Positions 28,199-38,487 of a DNA stretch of 64,000 bases are shown in pieces (within the stretch, counting starts at the first letter, position 1; the number at the start of each line of letters is the position of its first letter). The DNA lies in contig JAOSJV010000012.1 in the NCBI GenBank assembly GCA_027493935.1, forward strand, positions 124,001 through 188,000, given 5' to 3'. Both the position numbers and the translations under genes were made by a program. The notes under the pieces were generated by a model. It searched no databases. It saw nothing but the letters and a program-made list of their open reading frames with translations, and was not told where the DNA came from. Origin of the DNA: Burkholderiales bacterium (GTDB lineage: Bacteria; Pseudomonadota; Gammaproteobacteria; Burkholderiales; SG8-39).

Positions 28199-29143
28199 CT
28201 ATCCGTGCGCGTCGAGCCAGGCGGCAAGGCCCTGCGCGTTGAGCGTGATATCGAGCGCGAAGAGATCGAGCAATGCCGCGCGCGCGAGCGGCCAGCGCTG
28301 GCGCGCGGCCTCGGCGAGCACGATCTCACGCACCCCCGCCTCGAGGCGCGCCGCGCGCTCGGGCCCGGCGTCGCGGCACGCGAGCGCGAGATCGCGGTGC
28401 GCGTCGATCAGCCGGTGCAGGTCGGCGCCGAGGCGCGGCACGTCGCGCACCTGGCCGAAGTGGGTGACGTAGATCGCCTCGGGCGCAAGCGCGAGCATCA
28501 TGTCGACCGATGCGTGGTGCGGCTCGGGCTCCCACTGCACCGGGCTCGTGCTCGGCATCACGAACTGCAGGCCGTCACGGTCGGTTTCGCGGTACGACAG
28601 GCCGAAGGTGTCGCCGGCGAAGATGTGGCCGGAGCGGCCGTCCACCACGACGACGTGATGCCGCGCGTGGCCCGGGGCGTCGAGGAAGCGGAGCTCGCGG
28701 CCGGCGAGGCTCACCGTCGAGCCGTGTGGCGTCTCGACGATCCGCTCGGCCGGCACCGGCAGGATCTCGCCGTAGGTCCGCTGCATGGTCTCGGCGCCGT
28801 AAATCGCGATCGTCGCGGCGACCAGCCGGCCCGGATCGGACATGTGCCGCGCCCCGCGTGGGTGCACGGTGAGCCGCGCGTTCGGCAGCTTGGACATCAG
28901 AAGCCCGGCGGCGCCGGCGTGGTCGAGATGGATGTGGGTGAGCACGACGTAATCCACGCGCTCTGGCGGTATGCCCTTCGCGGCGAGCGCAGCCAGGATC
29001 CGCGGCACGGCGCGGTTGGCCCCGGTGTCGACGATCGCGGCCCGGCCGCGCTCGACGATGATGTGGGCGGAAGTCTGCAGCGGCCGGTCGTAGACCGTGT
29101 CGACGGTGCTGATCCCGTGCAGGTGATCGATGATCGCGGTCAT
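28199..29143 (-). CDS. MBL-fold metallo-hydrolase, unknown substrate
   Basis: Start [30 protein letters not shown] (29143). The ~314-residue protein has the metal motif '[17 protein letters not shown]', then '[16 protein letters not shown]', '[10 protein letters not shown]' and '[10 protein letters not shown]'. A C-terminal helical domain of ~80 residues follows. This is the subgroup often annotated as flavodoxin-like or quorum-type MBL proteins in betaproteobacteria; no specific reaction can be given. The upstream extension in the ORF track (to 30160) is antisense to pdxH and is not coding. Confidence 0.82.
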   Translation of the reverse strand: MTAIIDHLHGISTVDTVYDRPLQTSAHIIVERGRAAIVDTGANRAVPRILAALAAKGIPPERVDYVVLTHIHLDHAGAAGLLMSKLPNARLTVHPRGARHMSDPGRLVAATIAIYGAETMQRTYGEILPVPAERIVETPHGSTVSLAGRELRFLDAPGHARHHVVVVDGRSGHIFAGDTFGLSYRETDRDGLQFVMPSTSPVQWEPEPHHASVDMMLALAPEAIYVTHFGQVRDVPRLGADLHRLIDAHRDLALACRDAGPERAARLEAGVREIVLAEAARQRWPLARAALLDLFALDITLNAQGLAAWLDAHG

Positions 29144-29414
29144 GGCGCGGCCGATAGTGCCACGGGTCGCGCCGGCGCGGCACCGCGATTCCGCGATCGG
29201 CTGCTCGGACCTCCCAATACCGATGCGGCCGCGGAACAGCGGATCTACAAAGGCCGGTTGGGAAGGGAAGGGTCCCGACCATTCCCCCGGGCCCCTAGCG
29301 TTCGGGGATGGTCTAGGGGCAACTCGCCTCGGGCCCGTACGACCCCGATTCCGGAATGAGCACGGCCGCGACTTTGGGATACGTTCTAAACTCGCGGCCT
29401 GCGAAGGCACCCGG
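29144..29414. promoter_or_regulatory. Divergent intergenic region with inverted repeat upstream of pdxH
   Basis: The 270-bp gap between the divergent MBL and pdxH starts contains an 8-bp perfect inverted repeat GCCCCTAG (29291-29298) / CTAGGGGC (29313-29320) with a 14-nt loop. It also has a short A/T-richer segment TTTGGGATACGTTCTAAACTC at ~29374-29394 that could hold the pdxH promoter. The hairpin could be an operator or an attenuator-like element; it does not match a riboswitch I know. Confidence 0.4.
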
Positions 29415-30064
29415 ATGACCACGAGCATCGCCGACCTGCGGCGCGAGTACTCGCGCGAAAGCCTGGACGAATCGAGCGTCGCGCCCGACCCGATCGAGCA
29501 GTTCCGCACCTGGTTCGACGAGGCACTCAGGTCGGACCTGCCCGAGCCGACTGCGATGACGCTCGCCACCGCCGCGGCCGGCGCCGACGGCGTGGCGCGC
29601 CCTCGGCGCGCATGGTGCTGCTGAAGGGCTTCGATACGCGCGGATTGGTCTTCTTCACCAACTACGAGAGCCGCAAGGGCCGCGAGCTCGCCGTCAATCC
29701 GCACGCGAGTCTGGTGTTCTTCTGGCCCGAGCTCGAGCGCCAGGTCAGGATCGAGGGCGGCGTCGCGCGGGTCGACGCGGCCGAGTCCGACGAGTACTAC
29801 CGCAGCCGTCCGCTCGGCGCACGCATCGGCGCGTGGGCCTCGCCACAGAGCGATGTGATCGAAGGCAAGGCGACGCTGATGGCGCGCGCCGCCGAGATGG
29901 GGTTGCGGCACGGCCTCAACCCGTCGCGGCCGCCGCACTGGGGCGGCTACCGGCTCGCGCCCGACGCATTCGAGTTCTGGCAGGGTCGCCCGAGCCGGCT
30001 GCACGACCGCATCCGCTACCGGCGCGACGCCGGACGCTGGCGCATCGAGCGCCTGGCGCCGTAG
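29415..30064 (+). CDS. pdxH: Pyridoxamine 5'-phosphate oxidase, frameshifted in this sequence
   Basis: Start [30 protein letters not shown] (29415) is typical PdxH. The frame breaks at the CCC run 29600-29602; adding one C gives '[31 protein letters not shown]', which contains the FMN-binding segment. The C-terminus '[33 protein letters not shown]' is the PdxH signature. Total ~216 residues is normal. The enzyme makes pyridoxal 5'-phosphate with FMN and O2 in the cytosol. The next gene (GH17) starts 15 bp downstream. Confidence 0.92.
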
Positions 30065-30079
30065 CGGAGGCGCGCGCGA

Positions 30080-31734
30080 ATGGTGCGCCGCGCGCTCGTC
30101 CTCGCGGCCCTTGCCGCCTGTGCCGTGGCGAGCCTCGCGGGGTGGTGGTTGCGCGGCCAACCGGTGCGGCCGGTCGATGCGCCGGTCGAGCGCGTCGCTT
30201 GCGCGTCCTATGCGCCCTACCGGCTGCCGGGCCAGTCACCGTTCGTACCCGGCATCCGCATCCCGGCCGCGCAGATCCGCGCCGACCTCGAGCTGCTCGC
30301 GAAGCGCGTGCGTTGCGTGCGCACCTACTCGGTGAGCCAGGGGCTCGCCGAAGTGCCGCGCATCGCGCGCGCGCTCGGCCTCGAGGTGCTGCTCGGCGTC
30401 TGGATCGGCCGCGACGAACGGGCGAACGAGCGCGAGCTCGCGCTCGCGATCGACGTCGCCAACCGCGCCCCCGAGGCAGTGCGGGCGGTGATCGTGGGCA
30501 ACGAGGTGCTGCTGCGGCGCGAGCAGCCGCCGGAGCGGCTGCGCGCCATGATCGAGCGCGTGCGCACGGCCGTCCCGCAGCCGGTCACCTACGCCGACGT
30601 GTGGGAGTTCTGGCTGCGCCACCGCGAACTCGCGCAGTCGGTGTCCTTCGTAACCGTGCACATCCTGCCGTACTGGGAGGACGATCCGGTGCCGGTCGAG
30701 CGGGCGGTCGGGCACCTGAAGCATGTCTACGGCGAGGTGCGGCAGGCCTTTCCCGGTAAAGCCGTCCTCCTCGGCGAGACCGGGTGGCCGAGCGCGGGTC
30801 GCAACCGCGCGGGCGCAGTGCCCGGGCGCGTCAACCAGGCGCGGTTCATCCGCGAGTTCTCGCCGCCGCCCGCGCGGGCGGCATCGACTACAACCTGATT
30901 GAAGCGTTCGATCAACCGTGGAAGCGCCGTCTCGAGGGGACGGTCGGCGGCCACTGGGGTCTGCTCGACGCCGCGGGCGCGGCGAAGTTCCCGCTGCGTG
31001 GCGCGCTCGCCGAGGAGCCAACTTGGCATCGCGCCTGGATCGCCGGGGCCGTGCTGGGCGGCCTGATGGCGCTCGCCGCCCGCGCGGGCGTGCTGCCGTT
31101 CGTGCGCCGCCGGCCGGGTGCGGTCCCGATCGCGGCGGCCGGCCTCGCCGGCGCGGCCTCGGGCGGCGTCCTCTGGGCGCAGCTCGGGTTTCTCGCGGAG
31201 AGCTCGCGCACCGCGCTCGAGTGGGCGGTGGGCGGCCTGCTGACCGTCAGCGCCGGCGCAGCGGCGGTCCTGCTCGGCGGCGCAATAGCGCGCGCGATCG
31301 GCGCGCCGGCTCCGGGCGCGGATGCGACCGGCGTGCTGCGGCCAGCGGCCGCCATCGTCCGCGCGCGGGCCGTGCCGGGAGACCCCGGCGCGTGGCTCGC
31401 GCTCGCGCGCCTCCTATTCCTGTTCGCCGCGGCGGCACAGTGCCTGATGCTCGTGTTCGACGCGCGCTATCGCGACTTCCCGCTGGCGCTGTTCGCGGTT
31501 CCGGCCGCGGGTTTCGCGCTGCTCGCCCTGACGCCGCACGCGCAGCGCCCGGCGGGTGTCGAGGAGCGGTTGCTCGCCATGGTCACCGTGGCTGCGGTAC
31601 CGATGGTCGCAGTGCAGGAGACGCTGGCGAACGCGCACGCGCTCGCGTGGTGCGGGCTTTGCCTACTGCTCGGCGGGGCGGCGCTCTGGCCGACGCCCGC
31701 CGGCCGCCGAACGCGCGAGCACGAGCACGCCTAG
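30080..31734 (+). CDS. Membrane-bound GH17 beta-glucan hydrolase/transglycosylase-like protein, frameshifted in this sequence
   Basis: An N-terminal anchor (ALVLAALAACAVASLAGWWL) is followed by a GH17 (beta-1,3-glucanase) domain with acid/base Glu in 'AVIVGNEVLLR' and nucleophile Glu in 'LLGETGWPSAG'. The first frame ends after 'IREFSPPP'; adding one base near 30860-30871 gives 'AAARAGGIDYNLIEAFDQPWKRRLEG' and the rest of the protein. The C-terminal ~230 residues form about seven membrane helices. With the adjacent GH17-GT2 gene it probably trims, branches or cyclises a periplasmic beta-glucan, as NdvC-like proteins are thought to do. Linked to pdxH only by proximity. Confidence 0.8.
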
Positions 31735-32052
31735 AAGAAACCCGACCGCGCCGAGTTCGGCGTCGTAGAGCGCGAGCGCCGCGGCGCCCAGCATCGCGGC
31801 GGCGAGCGCGGCGCCGGCGCGCCGGGCGAGCGTCGCGACCGCGCCGAGCGCCGCGGCGCCGATCCCGAGTACTCCCGTGTGCAGCAGGTCGATGAGCGCG
31901 CCGCGCGGCGCGCACCACCACGGTCCGCCCCCCGCGCACAGGTGTCCGAAAGCCTCCGGCTCGATCAGCCCAAGCCGCAGCCCGTAGGCCGCGGCCCCCG
32001 CCACCACCACTGCAGCGACGAGTGCGTACGGCGCCCAGCGGCTGCGTGTCAT
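31663..32052 (-). CDS. Small multi-pass membrane protein between the two glucan genes
   Basis: Start MTRSRWAPYALVAAVVVAGAAAYGLRLGLIEPEAFGHLC (32052). The 129 residues form about four hydrophobic segments with 'CAGGGPWWCAPRGALIDLLHTGVLG' in a loop between the first two; its paired cysteines could form a disulfide. The last ~70 bp overlap the 3' end of the GH17 gene on the opposite strand. Similar small proteins accompany GH17/GT2 genes in other bacteria to my recollection, but I cannot name a family. It is not shown to be expressed. Confidence 0.55.
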   Translation of the reverse strand: MTRSRWAPYALVAAVVVAGAAAYGLRLGLIEPEAFGHLCAGGGPWWCAPRGALIDLLHTGVLGIGAAALGAVATLARRAGAALAAAMLGAAALALYDAELGAVGFLLGVLVLARSAAGGRRPERRPAEQ

Positions 32053-32343
32053 CCGTTGCCTCTGCGTTGCGTTATCTGCGGCAGCTGGAAGTCGTCCGAG
32101 GCCGACAGTTCTGGGCCGCTCACCGGCGCGCCGTCGGCCGCTCCCGACGCCGGGCGCACCCGGGCGCCCCGAAACACTGCAAACATTGTAAACAGAGCAA
32201 CGAGCGGTGGCCGGGAACCGCCGGAAGGCTCTGGAGTAAATGCCGCGCTTGAGGCAGAATCCGCGACCTACGCCGTGCGCGCTTCGCCGGCGTCGAGCCC
32301 TACCGCACCGATCGGCCGAACACTTCACTCGCATCTCATCGGC

Positions 32344-35075
32344 ATGTCCCCGCAGACGCTGCGCGAAACTGTCGCCGCGCTTCGCCCGCCGGCGCGTCCG
32401 CGCGCCGGCCGCGCCGCACGCATCACGCTCGCAGGCCTGCTAGGCGTGCTGATCGCCGCCGCCGCGGCGGCGGCGAACTACGGCCTCTGGACATTCTTCA
32501 ACCGGCCGGTCGAGGCGCCGGAGTGGTCCGGCAAGGTGAAGGGCGTCGCCTACAGCGGCTTCCAGCGCGACCAGGATCCGACCCGGCGGCGCTTTCCGAC
32601 CGAGGCGGAGCTCGACCGCGACCTCGCCCTGCTCGCCGGCGTCACCGGCCGCATCCGGACCTACACGGCGATCGAGAACAGCGCCGTCGCGCGGCTCGCC
32701 GACAAGCACGGACTGCGCGTCGCGGCGGGCGCGTGGCTCGACCGGCGCGCGGGCAATAATCGCAACGAGCTCGACGCCCTCGGCTGGATCGTGCAGTCGA
32801 ACCGCAACGTGGACAGCGTGATCGTCGGCAACGAGGCGATCCTGCGCGGCGACCTCTCGGTGCCCGAGCTCCTGCGCTACATGGTCGAAGCGAAGCGGCG
32901 CACGCGCCTGCCGGTGTCGACCGCCGAGCCGTGGCACGTGTGGCTCAAGCATCCGGAACTCGCGCGGCGCGTCGATTTCATCACCGTGCACCTGCTGCCG
33001 TACTGGGAAGGCGTGCCGGTGCACGAGGCGGTGGACTACGTGTTCATGCGCTACGAGGAGCTCAAGCGCAAGTACCCGAAGAAGCGCATCGTCATCGGCG
33101 AGGTGGGCTGGCCGAGCCAAGGCGACCGGCGCGACGGCGCGGTGGCCTCGCCCGCCGCGCAGGCACAGTTCCTGCGCGAGTTCCTCGAGGTGGTGCAGGA
33201 CCGGCGCATCGAGTACTACGTGATGGAGGGTTTCGACCAGCCGTGGAAGCGCGCGGCGGAGGGCCGTGCCGGCCCGTACTGGGGCATGTTCGACGCGTAC
33301 CGCGCGCCGAAGTTCGACTGGAGCGGCCCGATCGCCGGCGATCGCCATTGGCGCGCGAAGGCGCTCGCCGCCTCGCTGCTCGCGTTCGTCCCGATCGTCC
33401 TGTTCGCCAGCCGGTTCCGCCGCCTGCGCTGGCAGGGTATCGCCTTCTTCGCGCTGCTCGTTCAGGCCTCGGCCGCGGCGCTCGTGTGGACGGCGTCGGT
33501 GCCGTTCGCCTTCTACCTCGATCCCCTCGACTGGGCGATGCTCGCCGCGCTCGCGCCGGCGCTCGTCGCGATGATATCCGTGCTGCTGGTGAACGGCTTC
33601 GAGTTCGTCGAGACGCTGTGGAACCGGGGCTGGCTGCGCGCTTTCGCGCCGCACGCCGAGCCGCCGGCGCGCGAGCCGTTCGTATCGATCCACCTGCCGT
33701 GCTGCAACGAGCCGCCCGAGATGGTGATGCTCACGCTGGCGAGCCTCGCGCACCTCGACTACCGCAACTTCGAGGTGCTGGTGATCGACAACAACACGCA
33801 GGACGAGGCCAAGTGGAAGCCGGTCGAGGCGTTCGTCGCGACGCTCGGACCGCGGTTCCGCTTCTTCCACCTGCCGTCATGGCCCGGGTTCAAGGCGGGC
33901 GCGCTCAACTTCGCGCTCGGCGAGATCGACCCGCGCACCGAGATCGTCGGCGTGGTCGACGCCGACTACGCGGTGAGCGGCAACTGGCTTGCGAGCCTGG
34001 TGGGCCATTTCGATGCGCCGCAGGTGGCGGTGGTCCAGGCGCCGCAGGCGCACCGCGACTTCGAGGCGAACGCGTTCCGGCGCATGTGCAACTGGGAGTT
34101 CGACGGCTTCTTCCGCATCGGCATGCACCACCGCAACGAGCGCAACGCGATCATCCAGCACGGCACGATGACGCTGGTGCGGCGCGCGGCGCTCGAGCGC
34201 ACGGGCAGGTGGTCCGAGTGGTGCATCTGCGAGGACGCCGAGCTCGGGCTACGCCTGATGCACGCCGGCTACGAGATCAAGTACGTCGACGCGGTGCTCG
34301 GCCGCGGCCTCACGCCGGCCGACTTCCGGGCGTTCAAGGCGCAGCGCTTCCGCTGGGCGTTCGGCGCCATGCAGATCCTCAAGCGCCGCTGGGGCTGGCT
34401 CAACCGGCCCGGGCCGCTCACCGCGGGCCAGCGCTACCACTTCCTCACCGGCTGGTTCTGGTGGTTCGCCGATGCGCTGCACCTCGTGTTCAGCTTCCTT
34501 GCGCTGGCGTGGACCGCCGGCATGATCGCTGCGCCGCATCTGTTCAGCCTGCCGCTCGATCTGTTCGTGCTGCCGGTGCTCGGGTTCCTCGCCGCGAAAG
34601 CGTTCTTCGGGCCGGCGCTCTACCGCGCGCGCGTGCCGTGCGGGTGGCCCGACGTGATCGGCGCGTCTGTCGCGAGCATGGGGCTCTCGCATGCGATCGC
34701 GCGCGGGATCTTCGAGGGCTCGCGCGCAAGGAAGGCAAGTTCATCACGACCACGAAGGGGTGGCAGCCGCGCGGGCGCCTCGGCGCGCTCAACGTCGTGC
34801 GCGAGGAGGCGCTGATGTTCGGCGCGCTGGCGCTCGGGGCGGCGGGCATACTGTGGCGCTACAGCGCGGGCCACCCGGAGGCGATGCTGTGGCTCGCGGT
34901 CCTGGCTGCGCAGGCGCTGCCCTATTTCGCCTCGCTCGCCTCCGCGGCGATCTCGGCGCGTGCGGCGGTCGCCGTGGCCGCGCGCCCGACGACGCAGCCC
35001 GCCGGGCTCAAGCCGGTGGCCGAAGCCGGGACGCTCGGCGGCGCGGTGCACGAGCCGCAACGCAGCGCCGCCTGA
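32344..35075 (+). CDS. ndvB: NdvB-like beta-glucan synthase: GH17 domain fused to GT2 glycosyltransferase, frameshifted in this sequence
   Basis: Start MSPQTLRETVAALRPPARP (32344). Order: one TM helix (~residues 20-45), a periplasmic GH17 domain (~60-330; catalytic Glu in 'SVIVGNEAILRG' and 'IVIGEVGWPSQG'), several TM helices, a cytosolic GT2 domain (~440-720; 'VVDADYAV' DxD, 'CEDAELGLRL', 'QRFRW'), then TM helices. The first frame ends in junk after 'ARGIFEG'; one base shift at ~34718-34722 restores 'LARKEGKFITTTKGWQPRGRLG' and the tail to 35075. This layout is that of P. aeruginosa NdvB, which makes periplasmic cyclic beta-(1,3)-glucans linked to osmotic and biofilm antibiotic tolerance. 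Confidence 0.88.
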
Positions 35076-35176
35076 CGCGCCCCGGCGGCGCGCGCCGGCG
35101 GGCGCCCGCTCGAGGCTGCCGTCAGGCTGCGTGATCCGGCTGCGCTATCCTTCTCTCCCGGGAGGAGGAACGGCAA

Positions 35177-36701
35177 ATGCTCGAGCTCGCACATCTGGTC
35201 GCGCATCACACGCGCTTCCGGCCGGACAACCCGGCGGTCGTCTTCGAGAACGATCGGCTGACCTGGCGGCAGTTCCACGCCCGCGTCGCGCGCGTCGCGA
35301 ACGTCCTGCGCGGGCTCGGCATCGGCGCGGGCGACAAGGTCGCCACCGTGATGACCAACTGCCGCGAGCTGCTGGAGGTCTACTGGGCCGTGCCGTCGAT
35401 CGGGTCAGTGCTCGTGCCCCTCTCGCCGCTCCTGATGCCGGCCGGGCTCGTCGGCCTCGCGCGCGACGCCGGCGTGAAGTGCATAGTCAGCCAGCGCCCG
35501 CTCGTTCCGGTGCTGCAGGCCATGCGCGACGAGCTCGGCGAGCGGATCCTGCTCGTCGACGGCGCCGAGCCCGGCTACGGCGACTACGCGGCGCTCGCGG
35601 CGCAGTCCGCCGAGACGTTCGAGCCGGCGCGCGTCGCCGCCGACCAGCTGTTCAACATCATGTACACGAGCGGCACCACCGGCCTGCCGAAGGGCATCAT
35701 GCACAGCCACTTCACGCGCGCGATGTACGCGCTGTGGCTCGGCGCGGCATGGCGCATGACCCCCGAGTCGCGCGCGCTGCACACCGGCGCGCTGGTGTTC
35801 AACGGCGCTTTCATCACCATGATGGCCTCGTTCTATCTCGGCGGCACGTTCGTGCTCGCGCGGCAGTTCGACGCCGAGGGCATGATCGCGGCGATCGAGC
35901 GCGAGCGCATCACGCACATCATGGTGGTGCCCTCGCAGATCATCGCGCTCTTCAACGCGCGCGGGTACGACCCGGCGCGGCTCGCCTCGCTCGAGATGAT
36001 CCTGTCGCTCGGCGCGCCGCTCTTGAACGAGTACAAGGAGCGGCTGAACCGCGAGCTGCCCGACCGCTTCTACGAGCTCTACGGGCTCACCGAGGGCTTC
36101 GTCACGGTGCTCGACCGCACCGACGCGGTCCGCAAGGCGGGCTCGGTCGGCCGCCCGCCGCAGTTCGCCGAGATGCGGATCGTGGGCGAGGACGGCAAGG
36201 ATTGCCCGCCGCGCGCGATCGGCGAGATCGTCGGCCGCAGCCCGATCCTGATGGCCGGCTATCACAACCGCCCCGACCTCACCGCGCAGGCGATCCGCGA
36301 TGGCTGGCTCTACTCGGGCGACATGGGCTACGTGGACGAGGAGGGCTACCTCTACCTCGTCGACCGCAAGAAGGACATGATCGACTCCGGCGGCGTGAAG
36401 GTCTACCCGAAGGACATCGAGGAGATCGCGGCCCAGCACCCGGACGTGCGCGAGGTCGCGGTGTTCGGCGTGCCGCACGAGAAGTGGGGCGAGACGCCGC
36501 TCGCCGCGGTGATCCTGCGCGAGGGAGCACCGACCTCGGCCGCGGCGCTGCGCGACTGGATCAACGGGCGCGTCGCCGCGCGCTACCAGCGCGTGAGCGA
36601 GGTGGTGATCGTGGCGGACTTTCCACGCAGCGCCGCCGGCAAGACGCTGAAGCGCGAGATGCGCGAGCCGTACTGGGCGGGGGAAGGCGCGCAGGATCTA
36701 G
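35177..36701 (+). CDS. AMP-dependent acyl-CoA synthetase/ligase (stop codon hidden by an indel)
   Basis: A complete ANL-family enzyme: 'NIMYTSGTTGLPKGIMHSH' (P-loop), 'YELYGLTEGF', 'YSGDMGYVDEEGYLYLVDRKKDMID' and the C-terminal catalytic Lys in 'SAAGKTLKREMREPYW'. GGGAGGAGG precedes the ATG. The track ORF runs on to 37333 through antisense DNA. If the G5 run 36679-36683 loses one G the frame reads 'YWAGKARRI' and stops at TAG 36699-36701, the normal length (~507 residues). Medium- or long-chain fatty acid or aryl acid substrates are possible. Confidence 0.85.
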
Positions 36702-36707
36702 AACGGA

Positions 36708-36728
36708 AAGTGGGCAGTGGGCAGCAGG
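36708..36728. repeat. Heptanucleotide-periodic intergenic repeat (copy D)
   Basis: AAGTGGG-CAGTGGG-CAGCAGG lies in the short gap between the convergent acyl-CoA synthetase and HIBADH-type genes and repeats with a 7-bp period. Confidence 0.55.
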
Positions 36729-36736
36729 CCGGCGGC

Positions 36737-37641
36737 TCACTCGTCGCCCGGGAGAGGGATGCCCGTCAGCGCCCGGTACAGCCTGACGAGCGCGGCGTCG
36801 TCGGCGCGCCCGAGACCGGCCGCCTGCGCCGCCACGTAGACCTGATGCGCGACGGCGGCGACCGGCACCGGGAAGCGCGCCCCGCGCGCCACCTCGAGCA
36901 GGATCGAAAGGTCCTTGGCGAGCACGTCGAGGGCCGCCCTCGGCGCGTAGTCGCCGGCGAGCACGCGCGGCATGCGGTCGGCGAAGATCCAGCTCGCGCC
37001 GGAGCTCGCGCCGACGACGTCGCAGATCGTCTGCGGCGCGAGCCCGAGCCGGATGCCGAGCGCCATCGCCTCGCACGCGGCAGCGAGGTTCACGCCGGCG
37101 AGCATGTTGTTCACGATCTTCGCGCGGGAGCCGTCGCCGACGCGCGCGCTCACCCGCAGGCGCGCGCCCGAGATCGTCTCGAGCACCGGCCGCGCGCGCG
37201 CGAGCGCCGCGTCGGCGCCGGCGAGCATCATGCTCATCGTGCCGGCGCGCGCTTTCGCCGGCCCGCCCGACACCGGCGCATCCACCATGTGCAGGCCGCG
37301 CCGGGCGAGGCGCGCGGCGAGGACTCCGCGTAGGCGGGCGCGACCGTGCTCGACATCACCAGCACGGCGTCGACGCCGAGGGTCTCGGCCGCCCCGGATG
37401 GCCCGAACACGACCTCCTCGGTCTGCGCTTCGTCCACCACGAGCGTGATGACGACCGCGCACGCCGCGGCCAGCGCCGCCGGCGAGTCGCAAACCTGCGC
37501 GCCGGCGGCGCGCGCCTCCTCCTCCGCCTCGCGCCGGACGTCGCGCACGCGCACCGCGAGACCGCGCTCGCGCAGGCGCAGCACCACCCCCATGCCCATC
37601 TGGCCGGCGCCGACGACACCGACACTCTGCTTACCGTTCAT
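36737..37641 (-). CDS. NAD(P)-dependent beta-hydroxyacid dehydrogenase (HIBADH family), frameshifted in this sequence
   Basis: The N-terminus MNGKQSVGVVGAGQMGMGVVLRLRERG (37641) bears the dinucleotide motif. After 'VLVMSSTVAPAYAES' the true sequence moves to the frame of ORF 36737..37492 near 37318-37325: 'LARRGLHMVDAPVSGGPAKARAGTMSMMLAG' (substrate motif), then the catalytic lysine region 'SRAKIVNNMLAGVNLAAACEA'. Total ~300 residues. The family oxidises 3-hydroxyisobutyrate, tartronate semialdehyde or threonate. 'DAPVSGGPAKA..GT' plus 'GASSGAS' resembles L-threonate dehydrogenase/LtnD-like members. No sugar-acid genes are adjacent, so substrate is open. Confidence 0.82.
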
Positions 37642-37835
37642 GCGTGCTCCCCGGTGATGGGCGCTCGCCGCGCGCCACGCGCCCGGGCGCAAGAAAGCGA
37701 GAATCCCCCGTGCGGCGCACAGCGTAGCGTGAAGGCCGCCGCGGCACCAACAGACCCCACGCCAGCGGGCGCCTGCGGCGCCCGCATAAGCGTGGCAGAC
37801 TTTCCTTCTTGACGCTCCACTGAACGAGGTGCTCC

Positions 37836-38453
37836 ATGGACAGAAAACTCGCAGCGCTCGCATTTGCGACCCTCTGCTTCGCGGCGCTGCCGGCGGGCGC
37901 ACAACCCCCCGCGGCGAAGCCCGAGCTCGCCAAGGCGACTTTCGCGGGCGGGTGCTTCTGGTGCATGGAGCCGCCTTACGACAAGCTCGACGGCGTGGTC
38001 TCCACCACCTCGGGTTACGTCGGCGGTCACAAGGCGAACCCCACCTACCGCGAAGTGACGGGCGGGACCACCGGACACACCGAGGCGGTCCAGGTGGTCT
38101 ATGACCCGCGCAAGGTGAGCTACGGGAAACTGCTCGAGGTCTACTGGGTGAACGTCGACCCGACCGACGCCTTCGGCCAGTTCTGCGACCGCGGCCCGCA
38201 GTATCGCCCGGGCATCTTCGTCCACGACGCCACGCAGCGGCGCGCGGCCGAAGCGTCCAAGGCCGCGCTGGCCAAGGCAAAGCCGTTCGCCGCGCCAATC
38301 GTCGTCGAGATCGTCGATGCGACGACTTTCTACCCGGCCGAGGAATACCATCAGGACTACTACCGGAAGAACCCGCTCCGCTACAAGTTCTACCGCACAG
38401 GCTGCGAGCGCGACGCCCGCCTCGAAGCGCTGTGGGGCAAGGCACCCGGCTGA
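37836..38453 (+). CDS. msrA: Peptide methionine sulfoxide reductase MsrA with signal peptide
   Basis: A Sec signal peptide (MDRKLAALAFATLCFAALPAGAQ) precedes the MsrA domain. The catalytic cysteine is in 'FAGGCFWCMEPPYDKLDGV', with 'SGYVGG', 'GHTEAVQVVYDP' and 'FYPAEEYHQDYY'. The 205-residue length and a C-terminal Cys ('YRTGCERDARLEALWG') fit. It repairs oxidised methionine (S-epimer) and the signal places it in the periplasm. A second MsrA without signal is encoded at 40707-41279 on the other strand, so the two serve different compartments. Confidence 0.93.
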   Translation: MDRKLAALAFATLCFAALPAGAQPPAAKPELAKATFAGGCFWCMEPPYDKLDGVVSTTSGYVGGHKANPTYREVTGGTTGHTEAVQVVYDPRKVSYGKLLEVYWVNVDPTDAFGQFCDRGPQYRPGIFVHDATQRRAAEASKAALAKAKPFAAPIVVEIVDATTFYPAEEYHQDYYRKNPLRYKFYRTGCERDARLEALWGKAPG

Positions 38454-38487
38454 GCGCGCGGCGCGGAGGCTTCGCCGCGGCGCGCGC

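Noticed and set aside
29600-29630. Programmed frameshift in pdxH
   Set aside because: There is no slippery heptamer or pseudoknot, and many other genes in the window have the same kind of homopolymer break, so sequence error is simpler.
29144-30160. N-terminal extension of the MBL gene in the ORF track
   Set aside because: The extension is antisense to pdxH and Arg/Ala-rich; the MBL domain starts at 29143.
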